Source of the DNA: Fodinibius sp034521915
GTDB taxonomy: Bacteria > Bacteroidota > Rhodothermia > Balneolales > Balneolaceae
Length of the DNA stretch: 64,000 bases
Direction of reading: 5' to 3'
Assembly: GCF_034521915.1 (NCBI RefSeq)
Contig: NZ_JAXHLU010000009.1
Location: 31,610 to 95,609 of the forward strand
The notes under the pieces were generated by a model. That model was not told the DNA's origin, ran no database searches, and saw only the letters and a program-made list of their open reading frames with translations. Made by a program: the position numbers and the translations under genes. Shown in pieces: positions 41,782 through 51,019 of the stretch; the first letter of the stretch is position 1, and each line of letters begins with the position of its first letter.

Positions 41782-43647
41782 TTACGCAAGTTCACGTTCT
41801 GGCTTTAATACCAACGCCGAATAAGGTTCCATCCAAACGTGCTGTTCTTCTCCCAGGCCATAGTGGCCACCCTTATCTTTTCCCCCGTAATATTCCGATT
41901 CACTATTAAAAACGATTCGATATTGCTCTCCCTTGAAGGGACCAACCGAATAATCGGATATCTGTCGATCAGAAAAATTTAATATAAACAAAAGGTGATT
42001 GGCCGGATTCTTCGCTTTTCTCAAAAATGAAAATACCGAAGGCTGCTCTTTTCCCAAGGCTATCCACTCAAAACCATTGGGATCTTTATCCAGCTGGTGT
42101 AGCGATTCCTCCTGTTTGTACAATAAGTTTAAATCATCTACCAGCTTTTTAATCCCCTGGTGTCGCTTGTGATCCAGCAAGTGCCAATGGAGCGATCGAT
42201 CCTCGGCCCACTCACTTGTCTCGGCAAATTCACCACCCATAAACATTAATTTTTTACCGGGATGCCCAAAAAAGTATGTAAACAACAAGCGCAGATTGGA
42301 AAACTGCTCACTTTCATTGCCTGTACTTTTCCAGACAAGGGGTTTTTTAAGATGTACAACCTCATCATGCGAAAAGGGCAGGGTGAAGTTTTCCGAATAG
42401 TTATACATCATCGGAAAGGTGATCTTGTTGGGATCGCTCTCACGTTCTGCCGGGCTCTTTTGAATGTATTCCAGCGTATCATTCATCCATCCCATATTCC
42501 ACTTGTAATCAAAACCCAGCCCATCGTTATGGACCGGCGTGGTAACCCCGGGCCAGGAGGTGGATTCTTCAGCAAACGTAAGTATGCCCGGAAACTCACG
42601 ATGAATCATGGTATTAAAATCTTTCAAAAACCGTATAGCCTCTAAATGTTCATTGCCGCCGTGTTTGTTGGGCGTCCATTCACCGGGCCCCTTAGAATAA
42701 TCCAGATACAACATAGAAGCTACTGCATCTACACGCAGTCCATCTATATGATACTTATTGCACCAATAGTGTGCGTTAGATAATAAAAAGTTTCGCACGC
42801 CCTCTTTGCCGTAATCAAAAATATAGGTGCCCCAATCTTTCTGCTCTCTTTTTTTGGGATCCTCGTATTCATACAAGGGCGTACTATCAAACATTTGTAA
42901 TCCCTGCTCATCCTTTGGGAAATGACCGGGAACCCAGTCCATTATCACACCAATACCGTTTTTATGACATTCATTTACGAAGTACATAAAATCTTTGGGA
43001 TCACCCAGGCGACTCGTAGGAGCAAAATAACCCGTAATTTGGTATCCCCAGGATGGATCATAGGGATGTTCGGCAATCGGCATTAACTCGATGTGGGTAA
43101 ACCCGCAATCCTTTACATAAGGAACCAGATCGTGCGCTAACTCCCGATAGCTCAAATATTCATCATTATTTTCCCCTTTTCTTTTCCATGATGCTAAATG
43201 TACTTCATATATTGATATAGGACGCTGAAATGATTGCCGCTGCTCCCGATTTTCCATCCAGTCTCTATCGTCCCATTTATAATCCAACAAATCGTACACC
43301 AGCGAAGCTGTTTTAGGGCGTACTTCCATAGCATAAGCATAAGGGTCTGATTTTAAAAAAGGAGGTGCGTCCCCTGCCGTTTTCAATTCATACTTGTATA
43401 AAGCCCAATGTTCAAGATTGGGGATAAAGGTTGTCCAAATACCCGTATCTTCATCCTTCTCCATAGGATGTTGTCTGCCATCCCAATTATTAAACTCTCC
43501 AACTACACTCACACTATAGGCATTCGGCGCCCAAACAGCGAAGTACACCCCTTCATCAGTAAAATGGGACCCCATAAAATTATAAGCTCCATGCTGATGA
43601 CCCTCCTGCCAATACTGCTTATCTTTATTTGTTAAAATAGTGTTCAA
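41782..43647 (-). CDS. glgB: 1,4-alpha-glucan branching enzyme
   Basis: Makes alpha-1,6 branches in glycogen. The 621 aa hold an N-terminal CBM48 (YFAVWAPNAYSVSVVGEFNNW, about 30-50) and a GH13 barrel: ELMPIAEHPYDPSWGYQ, IGVIMDWVPGHF, DGLRVDAVASMLYLD with the nucleophile Asp, and TFAEESTSWPG with the acid Glu; LPFSHDEVVH is the last conserved block. It lacks the extra N-domain of E. coli GlgB, as in many bacteria. The upstream and downstream genes are unrelated in function. Confidence 0.95.
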   Translation of the reverse strand: MNTILTNKDKQYWQEGHQHGAYNFMGSHFTDEGVYFAVWAPNAYSVSVVGEFNNWDGRQHPMEKDEDTGIWTTFIPNLEHWALYKYELKTAGDAPPFLKSDPYAYAMEVRPKTASLVYDLLDYKWDDRDWMENREQRQSFQRPISIYEVHLASWKRKGENNDEYLSYRELAHDLVPYVKDCGFTHIELMPIAEHPYDPSWGYQITGYFAPTSRLGDPKDFMYFVNECHKNGIGVIMDWVPGHFPKDEQGLQMFDSTPLYEYEDPKKREQKDWGTYIFDYGKEGVRNFLLSNAHYWCNKYHIDGLRVDAVASMLYLDYSKGPGEWTPNKHGGNEHLEAIRFLKDFNTMIHREFPGILTFAEESTSWPGVTTPVHNDGLGFDYKWNMGWMNDTLEYIQKSPAERESDPNKITFPMMYNYSENFTLPFSHDEVVHLKKPLVWKSTGNESEQFSNLRLLFTYFFGHPGKKLMFMGGEFAETSEWAEDRSLHWHLLDHKRHQGIKKLVDDLNLLYKQEESLHQLDKDPNGFEWIALGKEQPSVFSFLRKAKNPANHLLFILNFSDRQISDYSVGPFKGEQYRIVFNSESEYYGGKDKGGHYGLGEEQHVWMEPYSALVLKPERELA

Positions 43648-43837
43648 AATTTTGAAATTAGGGTATTATCAAATTTCGAGTGATATAGTTAATGCAAAAT
43701 AGACCAAATAACAACACCGGAATTTTTCCACACACGTAAATGGGCAAGCTATTCAAAAGTAAGCCAAGACTGGCCAAAACGCAGAAAGAAGAATAAAAGT
43801 TATAGCTTTCGTTTTAAAACAAAATTCAAAATTAACC

Positions 43838-45049
43838 CTACTCTTCTACCTTTCGTTTCCACTTGCTATATCTATCACGTTGGGTCGTAACCTTCTTGAG
43901 ATAGTTTCTAGCCTCAGCATATTCCAGGTTTTCGCGCAGATGTTTGTAATTTTCTTCCGGTGACATGCTGTTAATTTTTGAAAACGCCTTCGATAAGTTC
44001 GTGTCGCCCGTATAGGCTACAGATACATTTCCGGCTCCCGTATTATATGCACAAATAATCAAATACTCCCGGGTTAGCTCATCCTCGGCACGATCAAAAT
44101 AATTGGACTCCATAATATCGATAAAAGTCGTTCCCATCTGAATATTATTATCCGGTTGGAACAAAAATTCTTTAGTAGGAATACCATCTTTGTTAAAAAT
44201 TCTCCGATAGGCATCACGTCCACCTGTGGTTGGTACCAACTGCATTAGCCCATACGCATTGGCATGTGAGGCGGCAGTAGGATTAAAATGAGACTCAACA
44301 TGAATGATTGCGAATACAAGAGCCGGATCAATATCATGTTGGCTTGAGAACTTATAAATAAAATTCTCAACCTTTTCTGCTCTTTTTTGCATATGATCGT
44401 CCGCAAGCTGAAAATCTACATACACGACATAACGAGTCTCACCATCCTTACCTTTCACTTCTCTTGTTTTTGTGCTTTTTTCTGCGACCTCTTTGGCGTA
44501 TTCATCCACAGGTTGTTCTTCAGGTTTATTCAGCTGGTCTGCTAAAACCGGCTCTTCTGTAATCTCTTTATTAGGTACATTCTCTGTTTCAAAGCCCTCT
44601 CTGGTTCCCTTGTAATTCATGGCCTCAGAAACCTTTTGGGGCATTCCCTTTTTAATCTTTTCAGCTTCTTCTTTACTCTCCGCAATTACCTCAACCTGAC
44701 CAATTCCTTTTTCAAAATCCGTTGATATACGCAGATTACCGTTTTCTTTATATTCTACCCATTGCTTGTTGGAACGCTCTTTAAAGTCACCCCATTTTTG
44801 CAGCATCTTCCTTTTAAATGCTTTGTATTCCTTTTCAAATGCATCTCTATATTTTTCATAATCATCTTCAGAACTTGCTACACCATTCTCAATATTTTGC
44901 AAATATTTTTGATACCCCTCCTGGTACTGCTTTTTATAGTCTTCAAAGTTATCCTGTGCCCAAACAGATGAATTACTAATGCAGCATACTATTAATAAAA
45001 TTCCAGTAAGATACCTTCCTAAGCAGGATATCCCTTTTTGCCTAAACAT
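43838..45049 (-). CDS. MltC-like membrane-associated lytic transglycosylase
   Basis: Cleaves peptidoglycan glycans to 1,6-anhydro ends. The ATG at 45049 follows GGGAGG at a 9-base spacing, so I prefer it to a longer frame from 45130. A signal peptide (LTGILLIVCCISNSSVWAQ) leads to an N-terminal region with FKRKMLQKWGDFKERSNKQW, like the DUF3393 part of MltC. The SLT domain starts near residue 250: PALVFAIIHVESHFNPTA has the catalytic Glu, then NAYGLMQLVPTTGG and CAYNTGAGNVSVAY. The total is 403 aa. It lies next to LPP20/LpoB-type lipoprotein genes on the same strand, but a terminator separates them. Confidence 0.9.
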   Translation of the reverse strand: MFRQKGISCLGRYLTGILLIVCCISNSSVWAQDNFEDYKKQYQEGYQKYLQNIENGVASSEDDYEKYRDAFEKEYKAFKRKMLQKWGDFKERSNKQWVEYKENGNLRISTDFEKGIGQVEVIAESKEEAEKIKKGMPQKVSEAMNYKGTREGFETENVPNKEITEEPVLADQLNKPEEQPVDEYAKEVAEKSTKTREVKGKDGETRYVVYVDFQLADDHMQKRAEKVENFIYKFSSQHDIDPALVFAIIHVESHFNPTAASHANAYGLMQLVPTTGGRDAYRRIFNKDGIPTKEFLFQPDNNIQMGTTFIDIMESNYFDRAEDELTREYLIICAYNTGAGNVSVAYTGDTNLSKAFSKINSMSPEENYKHLRENLEYAEARNYLKKVTTQRDRYSKWKRKVEE

Positions 45050-45126
45050 AATATTAATCCTCCCTGACATTGAAATTAATACAGCTAATACGGCTGGCAG
45101 TGTTATTTGCTCTATTGTCCTCTCTT

Positions 45127-45174
45127 CCAAAAAAAGAAATATCTCAACCCGGTTATCCCGGGTCGAGATATTTT
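45127..45174 (-). terminator. Intrinsic terminator after the LPP20-like gene
   Basis: On the minus strand a stem of about 16 pairs (AAATATCTCGACCCGG with CCGGGTTGAGATATTT, one G-U) is followed by CTTTTTTT. It lies 30 bases after the 200-aa lipoprotein gene and upstream of the transglycosylase start. Confidence 0.85.
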
Positions 45175-45202
45175 AAGTCTCAATGGTTATTACTCTAACA
45201 AA

Positions 45203-45793
45203 CTATTGCTCAGATGGCATATTACCATTTTTCATTTCCTCAATAGCCTTTTTCATTTCTTCAAAGCCCTTTTCTGCCTTGAATTTCGTATAAAGCTCTT
45301 CATCTTTAGATAGTGTATTTTCAAGTGCCTGGTTCAAAGCATTCGCTGCTTCTCCAACGGGTAATCGCACAAGCATAAGCACTTCATGCTTAGTATTATT
45401 ATCTCGCTGATAAAACTTACTTCTATCAACATCTACACCGCGCAATGTTTGTTGTCCCACTGATTTAGATACATCAGTAAATACTTCACTGTAATTGCTG
45501 TTTGCTCCTGATGTTGTCTCTTCAGCAAAGTTTTTCTGCATGGCACTTATTTCAGACTCAATCTTAAGGGTAAGTGCTGCTCTTCCATTTTGCAACGCCT
45601 GCTTTCTCGCCATACTTCTTCGAGAAGAAGTTCCTTCTCCAATAGCATAGATATATTCGCTGTCGCTGGTGGGCGGATTAGTGTACCAGTTTGGCAAATC
45701 ACTTCCTGAATTATCTGCTGCTGGCTCCGAACTGCTACAACCCATAACTAAAAATCCAGCTACTAAAAAAGTAAGTAGTATGCGTATTTTCAT
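45203..45793 (-). CDS. LPP20-family lipoprotein
   Basis: About 196 aa from the ATG at 45793; GGGG lies upstream, while an ATG four codons earlier is in frame. The signal LLTFLVAGFLVMGCSSS has a lipobox Cys near residue 18. LPNWYTNPP, YIYAIGEGTSSRRSMARKQA and the following helix are the LPP20 fold, named after a Helicobacter outer-membrane lipoprotein. The C-terminus is a charged helix. LPP20-type genes recur beside COG3014 and lpoB, as here. Likely periplasmic, anchored to the outer membrane. Confidence 0.8.
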   Translation of the reverse strand: MKIRILLTFLVAGFLVMGCSSSEPAADNSGSDLPNWYTNPPTSDSEYIYAIGEGTSSRRSMARKQALQNGRAALTLKIESEISAMQKNFAEETTSGANSNYSEVFTDVSKSVGQQTLRGVDVDRSKFYQRDNNTKHEVLMLVRLPVGEAANALNQALENTLSKDEELYTKFKAEKGFEEMKKAIEEMKNGNMPSEQ

Positions 45794-45945
45794 AATAATC
45801 CCCATTTATATTATTAGATGATGTAATTAAAATAGTCCATATTGATGAACTTTTGTTAAAATCCTATTCCATTAATTGGAATGACAGTTTAAAAAAAATT
45901 ATCAGCAAATCACATTTATTTGATAGGTAACACGGCTAATTCTAT

Positions 45946-46998
45946 TTACTCTACAGATAGCAACTCCCTGTTTATAAATCCTGCAAACTCTGAGGACAAC
46001 TTCTTCTGTACTGCCTGAACTGCTCTTTGGCGCGCATACTTTTCATTCATACTTCCTTCTCGTCCCTCGGCCATATAAGTACTAAACCATTGTCCATTTT
46101 CCTTGTTTTGAGCCTCAATTTGTAAGGCCCACTGGATAAATTCATACTTGGGCCGATTCAAATCGACCGGTTCCATCATAAGATTAATAGTCATTTCAAT
46201 CACCGGATCACCACTATTATTGGCCACCTCAAATCCCTCATTTTGCAGTTTTCTGGTAATATCGGACTGTACTTCCCTAGGCACCTCTCCATCTGTTATT
46301 AACTTTACAGTACAGGCTTTTTTGGCCTCTTTATACTCTTGCATAATTTCTGGCAACGCCACATTTCCCCGTCCTCCCTGTCCGGATAGAATAGCCCGCT
46401 GATTAATTAACATTTCATTAACTCGGGCCGTTGCTAATGCTTGTTTTAAATAAATTAAACGATCTAATTTACTATCAGTCTGTGCAGCATTTTTGCGAAG
46501 AGAATTAATTTTATTTTGATTATCCTCTATTTCGCTGCTATATAACTGTGCTGTTTCTAAACGATCCATTGCAGCAAGAGCGTAAAACGTGCCATCTGCA
46601 GCCTGATACATTTCTTTAACTTCTACATTCCTCATCTGTTGGTCCGAGTTTACCTCTGACTGAGTAATCAAATTGGTGTTTTCTCGGGTTGAAACTTCCT
46701 CCTCAGAATCTGTGATTTCTTGGAATTCATTAACGTAGGTCTCATTGACCTCAACCTCTGACACAAATATTTGAGCCAAGTTAGATTGAGCCTGGATCCG
46801 GGCACCCTCTCTTGTGGGCGAAGAACCTACCGCCATCAAAAATTGGTTCTCACTATATTGATCTGAAGGGTTATTAATCCAGACCGGTAATCTCTGACTT
46901 TGTGCTTCTACTGTTGCCGAACAACCATAGGTAAATACAAGCAATACGAGACCTGTTAGCAAAAATAAGCGATGGCTTATACTATTATTAGCTTTCAT
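45946..46998 (-). CDS. LPP20-like lipoprotein, long form
   Basis: 350 aa. The signal LLTGLVLLVFTYGCSA has a lipobox Cys near residue 26. LPVWINNPSDQYSENQFLMAVGSS with TREGARIQAQSNLAQIFVSE is an LPP20-like start, followed by a helical middle and a C-terminal domain (CTVKLITDGEVPREVQSDI...MTINLMMEPV) resembling small periplasmic alpha/beta domains. It sits between the short LPP20 gene and the COG3014 gene on the same strand. The function is unknown; involvement in envelope assembly is inferred from the neighbours. Confidence 0.7.
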   Translation of the reverse strand: MKANNSISHRLFLLTGLVLLVFTYGCSATVEAQSQRLPVWINNPSDQYSENQFLMAVGSSPTREGARIQAQSNLAQIFVSEVEVNETYVNEFQEITDSEEEVSTRENTNLITQSEVNSDQQMRNVEVKEMYQAADGTFYALAAMDRLETAQLYSSEIEDNQNKINSLRKNAAQTDSKLDRLIYLKQALATARVNEMLINQRAILSGQGGRGNVALPEIMQEYKEAKKACTVKLITDGEVPREVQSDITRKLQNEGFEVANNSGDPVIEMTINLMMEPVDLNRPKYEFIQWALQIEAQNKENGQWFSTYMAEGREGSMNEKYARQRAVQAVQKKLSSEFAGFINRELLSVE

Positions 46999-47021
46999 AA
47001 AACAGATGAAAATCCACTTTT

Positions 47022-48359
47022 TTAGTTAGAGTAAATTGAAGTTATCGGTTCTAATCGTTCCTGTTCACTGATTTTTATATTTCGTGTCTCAGAATATAGT
47101 AACTCCCCAGCTGGCGAATAATAGTGGAAGGTAACATCATGTTCTCCCGAAGGAAGCTTAACTACATTTGTATACACCTTGCCGGGCATTGTTTGCCAAC
47201 CCCGGAGGTCGGCCTGCTCTGTAGCTTCACGGGCCCTGCCGCCCAGAAAACTTGCGACATCACCTGCTATAGACCCATACTCATCTTCAATGGCATCCGT
47301 AACTCCTTCTTGAGCCACAGATTTTAAAATCCCCCTGATCGTTGCCCGCGCAATAATAATGGGCTGTTTAATTTTAAATGTTTCCCGAGCCACCTTATCC
47401 ATCTCTTCAATAATCTTTAACTCAGTACTCATGGTATCATTTATTACTACTTCAATAATACCCACATTTGTGGGTCGCATTTTTAGTTTGGGAATAGCAA
47501 TTTTTACACCTTTTCCATCAAGATTAAAATCAGTATTAATACTAAAATCTACCTTGTCTGGAGCATTACCGCAAAAAGCCATTAACATTGTATTATACCG
47601 GTCGGGATGCTGCACTTTAGTAAACGTAGAATCAAACTTCAGCTTTGAGTCCGGTATTGCCTGATGATTATTTATGGCCTTCTTCAATTTATTCATTTCG
47701 ATCCGCGCGTCATCTTCTTCACCAGCTTTGGCATAAAGGGCACCTGCCAAGTAATGGCTTAAGGGACTATCATGAATACTGGAAGTGCCGGCCTCCCATT
47801 CTATATCCTTCTCCGTTGTATCAGACTCAGCCAAGGCACTTGCGTAATCGCTATATTTTTGCTCTGCTTCCGAAAGTTTTTGGGCAATGCGCCGAGCTTC
47901 AACAAGGGCACTCTCAAAGTTATCCATTTTTAAATATCCCAAACTCTTAAATCCATTGAGATACACATCTTCGTAGACTTCTCCATTATAGTTCAGCTGG
48001 GTATCGTTACTTATAAATGCACCAATCCCCGTTTTTATACTTTTTGTAAATAACTGATCTATATATTCTTCGGCATTGGTAAAAGACTCAATGCTCTGTT
48101 CATAATCCCCCTTGAAATAATTAATTGTCCCTTTTTCCAAGGCATAAAGTACACGATCTTTAGCTTCATAGATCTGATTTTCTTTTAGGCTATCGGCAAT
48201 ATAATCAGCCCTTTCAAAATCACCTGACTGAAAGGAGACACGCATCTGTTTTTGACCATTCATTAATTTTTGCGAACCGCATGCCGATACAAGCCCTGCA
48301 AAAACCACGAGCAGTAATCCTCCCGTTACCTTTCTACCAAACATGAAACTGATCCTCAT
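47022..48359 (-). CDS. COG3014-type lipoprotein
   Basis: 445 aa with a lipoprotein signal (GGLLLVVFAGLVSACGSQ, Cys near residue 27). The first half is TPR-like (FQSGDFERADYIADSLKEN, GTINYFKGDYEQSIESFTNAE, SPLSHYLAGALYAKAGEEDDAR). The second half has IKQPIIIARATIRGILKSV, DEYGSIAGDVASFLGG and DLRGWQTMPGKVY, which are characteristic of COG3014. COG3014 is a family of unknown function commonly encoded beside LpoB-like and LPP20-like genes; that arrangement is seen here. The 23-base gap to the next gene suggests one operon. Confidence 0.78.
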   Translation of the reverse strand: MRISFMFGRKVTGGLLLVVFAGLVSACGSQKLMNGQKQMRVSFQSGDFERADYIADSLKENQIYEAKDRVLYALEKGTINYFKGDYEQSIESFTNAEEYIDQLFTKSIKTGIGAFISNDTQLNYNGEVYEDVYLNGFKSLGYLKMDNFESALVEARRIAQKLSEAEQKYSDYASALAESDTTEKDIEWEAGTSSIHDSPLSHYLAGALYAKAGEEDDARIEMNKLKKAINNHQAIPDSKLKFDSTFTKVQHPDRYNTMLMAFCGNAPDKVDFSINTDFNLDGKGVKIAIPKLKMRPTNVGIIEVVINDTMSTELKIIEEMDKVARETFKIKQPIIIARATIRGILKSVAQEGVTDAIEDEYGSIAGDVASFLGGRAREATEQADLRGWQTMPGKVYTNVVKLPSGEHDVTFHYYSPAGELLYSETRNIKISEQERLEPITSIYSN

Positions 48360-48510
48360 GTACTTAATTAACCTTTTATCCCGATTAGGCTAATATTGCA
48401 TTCCTAACCTGTCGTGGCTTTAAAAACTCGGTATATTTTTTCTCTCTTTTGAATCACATACTACAACAGATCTCAAAACTTTCTAAGATTAATAAATAAC
48501 CTAACTGTAC

Positions 48511-49107
48511 TTACCATTTCACTTTATTCCGCTCAATCATCTTCTTTATCTTTTTATTGCCAATCCATGCCTTTCGATTAGATTCTACATTTATCAATTC
48601 AAGATTGACAGTATAAAACTTGGCGGCCCGTGTCCCATCTAAATTCTTATCTACATTAGCTTCGATGCCACCAATCAACATATAATCGGCACCAAGTTCT
48701 TGCGCAAGAGAAGCTGCAGACTCATAAGAAGCATGTTGCTGTTGGTCATCACGCTCAGCCCTAATCTGCGCTCGCTGGTCAGGATCTGCAACAATCTCCA
48801 CCTTTTGACTGTTAACGATGGCTCGCTCTATTTCTTTGATAAAAATGTCCGTTCGGATATGCTCTGTCGTATTATTCCTGATATCTCCGACAATTAGAAC
48901 CGGTGATTCTTCATTTTGTAACCACGCAGCCGAAAGAATATCAGAAGTCATATCTTCAGCCACCATACGGGCATCAGTGTCATTCCAATTTCCCGATAAA
49001 TCTGACTGGGAAGCCGGATCTACTCTTTGAACACTTTGTGATGGACCGCATCCCCAAAAAAGAAATGCTGCAATTACCGTAGTTAGTATAAATCTTATAA
49101 AGGTCAT
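48511..49107 (-). CDS. lpoB: LpoB-type activator of penicillin-binding protein
   Basis: A 198-aa outer-membrane lipoprotein (TVIAAFLFWGCGPS, lipobox Cys near residue 20). In Enterobacteria LpoB reaches through the periplasm to activate the peptidoglycan synthase PBP1b. Core motifs WNDTDARMVAEDMTSDIL, VLIVGDIRNNTTEHI, LAQELGADYMLIGGIE and AWIGNKKIKK match the family. It lies first in the lipoprotein operon and divergent from the transglutaminase-like gene over a 283-base AT-rich spacer. No PBP is in the window. Confidence 0.88.
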   Translation of the reverse strand: MTFIRFILTTVIAAFLFWGCGPSQSVQRVDPASQSDLSGNWNDTDARMVAEDMTSDILSAAWLQNEESPVLIVGDIRNNTTEHIRTDIFIKEIERAIVNSQKVEIVADPDQRAQIRAERDDQQQHASYESAASLAQELGADYMLIGGIEANVDKNLDGTRAAKFYTVNLELINVESNRKAWIGNKKIKKMIERNKVKW

Positions 49108-49390
49108 AGGTTGACTCTCTTATATTTACTTATGAGATTTGTCCCCGTTTTATTTTTCGCCATCTAAGAACATGCTATTTTTCAAATGAGATTTCAAATA
49201 TTAATCTTATTTTTTGCAAAATTCCACCTACTACTTTTTACAATAAACTTTATTTTCTTGTGCGAAATAATTAAATATCTAAATTATTTAACAAGAATAG
49301 GCCTTTTAAGCTGCAACTTAAATGTTTGTAACTCTGATAGTTAGAGGTTACCATTTATCAAAATAAATCATTTAATCTGGGGATTAAATT

Positions 49391-51010
49391 ATGATTCAAG
49401 GAACTATTAAAAATACTTTCCATTGCATTTTAGCTGCCTTTCTTATGATTTTGAGCATCTCTTTTAATAGTGCACAAGCCCAGGATTTTGAAGAGTGGAA
49501 AGAAAACTACCTTCAAGAGTTCCAAGAGTTTCAAAATGAGTATGACAAAGAGTTTTATGAGATGCTTCAAAAAGGCTGGGAAGACTTTAAGTCGGAGCAC
49601 AGCCCTGAGTTCTATAAAAAACCAAAACCCAGGCAACTTCCTGTTGTAGACGAACCCGACTCCCCGGATCCCAAACCCAAAAAACCACAGGATGAAACCG
49701 ATCCAAAAACAGACGATCAACAATCTCCAGAAACGGATCGGCCTCAAAAAATAAATAAAAGAACTACTTCTGAATCTCAGAAAGAGAACCCGACAAAAAC
49801 CGAAAAAGATCAGAAGATTGAGGTTAAATCGGAATCTTTCAATCCCTCAAAAGGTATCACAGCCGACTTTAATCCAACCATCAAAAAAGCAAAACTTAAC
49901 TCAAAGCAGCTTAAATACTTTGGAATTCCGATCAACTATAAATATTACGCCGCCTACGAAAAGCAATTAGAAAAACCGGTTAACCGCAAAGCCATTGCAG
50001 AATTCTGGAAACACCTAAGTACAAAAGACTATCCTTCTTTCCTGGAACAAATTCAGCAAGTTCGGACGCGCCTGTCGCTAAATGACTTTGGATATGCCCA
50101 ATTGCTACACAACATAGGGACTCAAATTTATGGCCAAAAGACCAATGAGGCTACCTTATTTACATGGTTTATGCTAACACAATCTGGTTTCGGCACCAAG
50201 GTAGCCTATAAAAACCAGAAGGTTTACCTACTGGTTAAAGCTACCCCGCACGTTTTCCGAAAATCGTTAACCCTGGATGGTTCAAAATATTATGACATTC
50301 AATTAAGTGATGATTCTTCATCCCTTCCGGAAAGATTTTATACGTATAAAGGTCATCATGCTCATAAGGAGGGAAAGCCTATCAATTTACTTTTTGAGAG
50401 ATTTCCCATATTGCAGCCAAAACAGGAACAACGAAATCTAAAATTCACCTTCCGGGATTCCACTTATTCGATCAGCGTACCGGTAGATCTCCAAACCGTT
50501 AACTACTTTAGGAATTATCCTCAGGCTGATTTAGAGCTCTATTTTGGAAGTCAGATAGAAAATAATGACACTCATTCACAGCTAACCGAATCCCTAAAAC
50601 CCCTCTTGGAGAGCAAATCTACCCTGGAGCAGGTAAACTTGTTACTCCGTTTTACCCAGCGGTCTTTTGAGTATCAAACTGATAGGGAGCAATTTAATAC
50701 TGAGAAAAAGATGTTCCCCGTTGAGACTCTTTACTATCCGGCCTCTGACTGTGATGACCGAGCAATTATGCTTGGATACTTGCTTGATCAGCTTACAGAT
50801 CTCGATTATATCGTAGTTCGATATCCCGGCCATTTAACCCTTGCTGTTCAGTTTCCTGATGAAGAGCCAAGCGGCGAGCGTATTAACGATCCCATCACAT
50901 ATAATGGAAAGCGCTACTATGTTTCCGATCCCACATACTTTGGGGCCGATGCCGGGATGATTATGCCGGATTATCGCAACATGCAACCTTCTGAAATATT
51001 TGATCTGTAG
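49391..51010 (+). CDS. Secreted transglutaminase-like protein with MltC-like N-terminus
   Basis: 539 aa with a signal peptide (LAAFLMILSISFNSAQAQ). Right after it, FEEWKENYLQEFQEFQNEY...MLQKGWEDFKSE resembles the N-terminal part of the nearby lytic transglycosylase. A Pro/Lys/Asp-rich linker follows (about 78-150). The C-terminal part has a candidate transglutaminase/cysteine-protease triad: Cys in YPASDCDDRAIMLGYL (about 453), His in RYPGHLTLAV and Asp in VSDPTYFGADAG. Such folds can cleave or crosslink peptides, but the substrate is unknown. It is divergent from the lpoB operon. Confidence 0.7.
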   Translation: MIQGTIKNTFHCILAAFLMILSISFNSAQAQDFEEWKENYLQEFQEFQNEYDKEFYEMLQKGWEDFKSEHSPEFYKKPKPRQLPVVDEPDSPDPKPKKPQDETDPKTDDQQSPETDRPQKINKRTTSESQKENPTKTEKDQKIEVKSESFNPSKGITADFNPTIKKAKLNSKQLKYFGIPINYKYYAAYEKQLEKPVNRKAIAEFWKHLSTKDYPSFLEQIQQVRTRLSLNDFGYAQLLHNIGTQIYGQKTNEATLFTWFMLTQSGFGTKVAYKNQKVYLLVKATPHVFRKSLTLDGSKYYDIQLSDDSSSLPERFYTYKGHHAHKEGKPINLLFERFPILQPKQEQRNLKFTFRDSTYSISVPVDLQTVNYFRNYPQADLELYFGSQIENNDTHSQLTESLKPLLESKSTLEQVNLLLRFTQRSFEYQTDREQFNTEKKMFPVETLYYPASDCDDRAIMLGYLLDQLTDLDYIVVRYPGHLTLAVQFPDEEPSGERINDPITYNGKRYYVSDPTYFGADAGMIMPDYRNMQPSEIFDL

Positions 51011-51019
51011 AACAACAAC

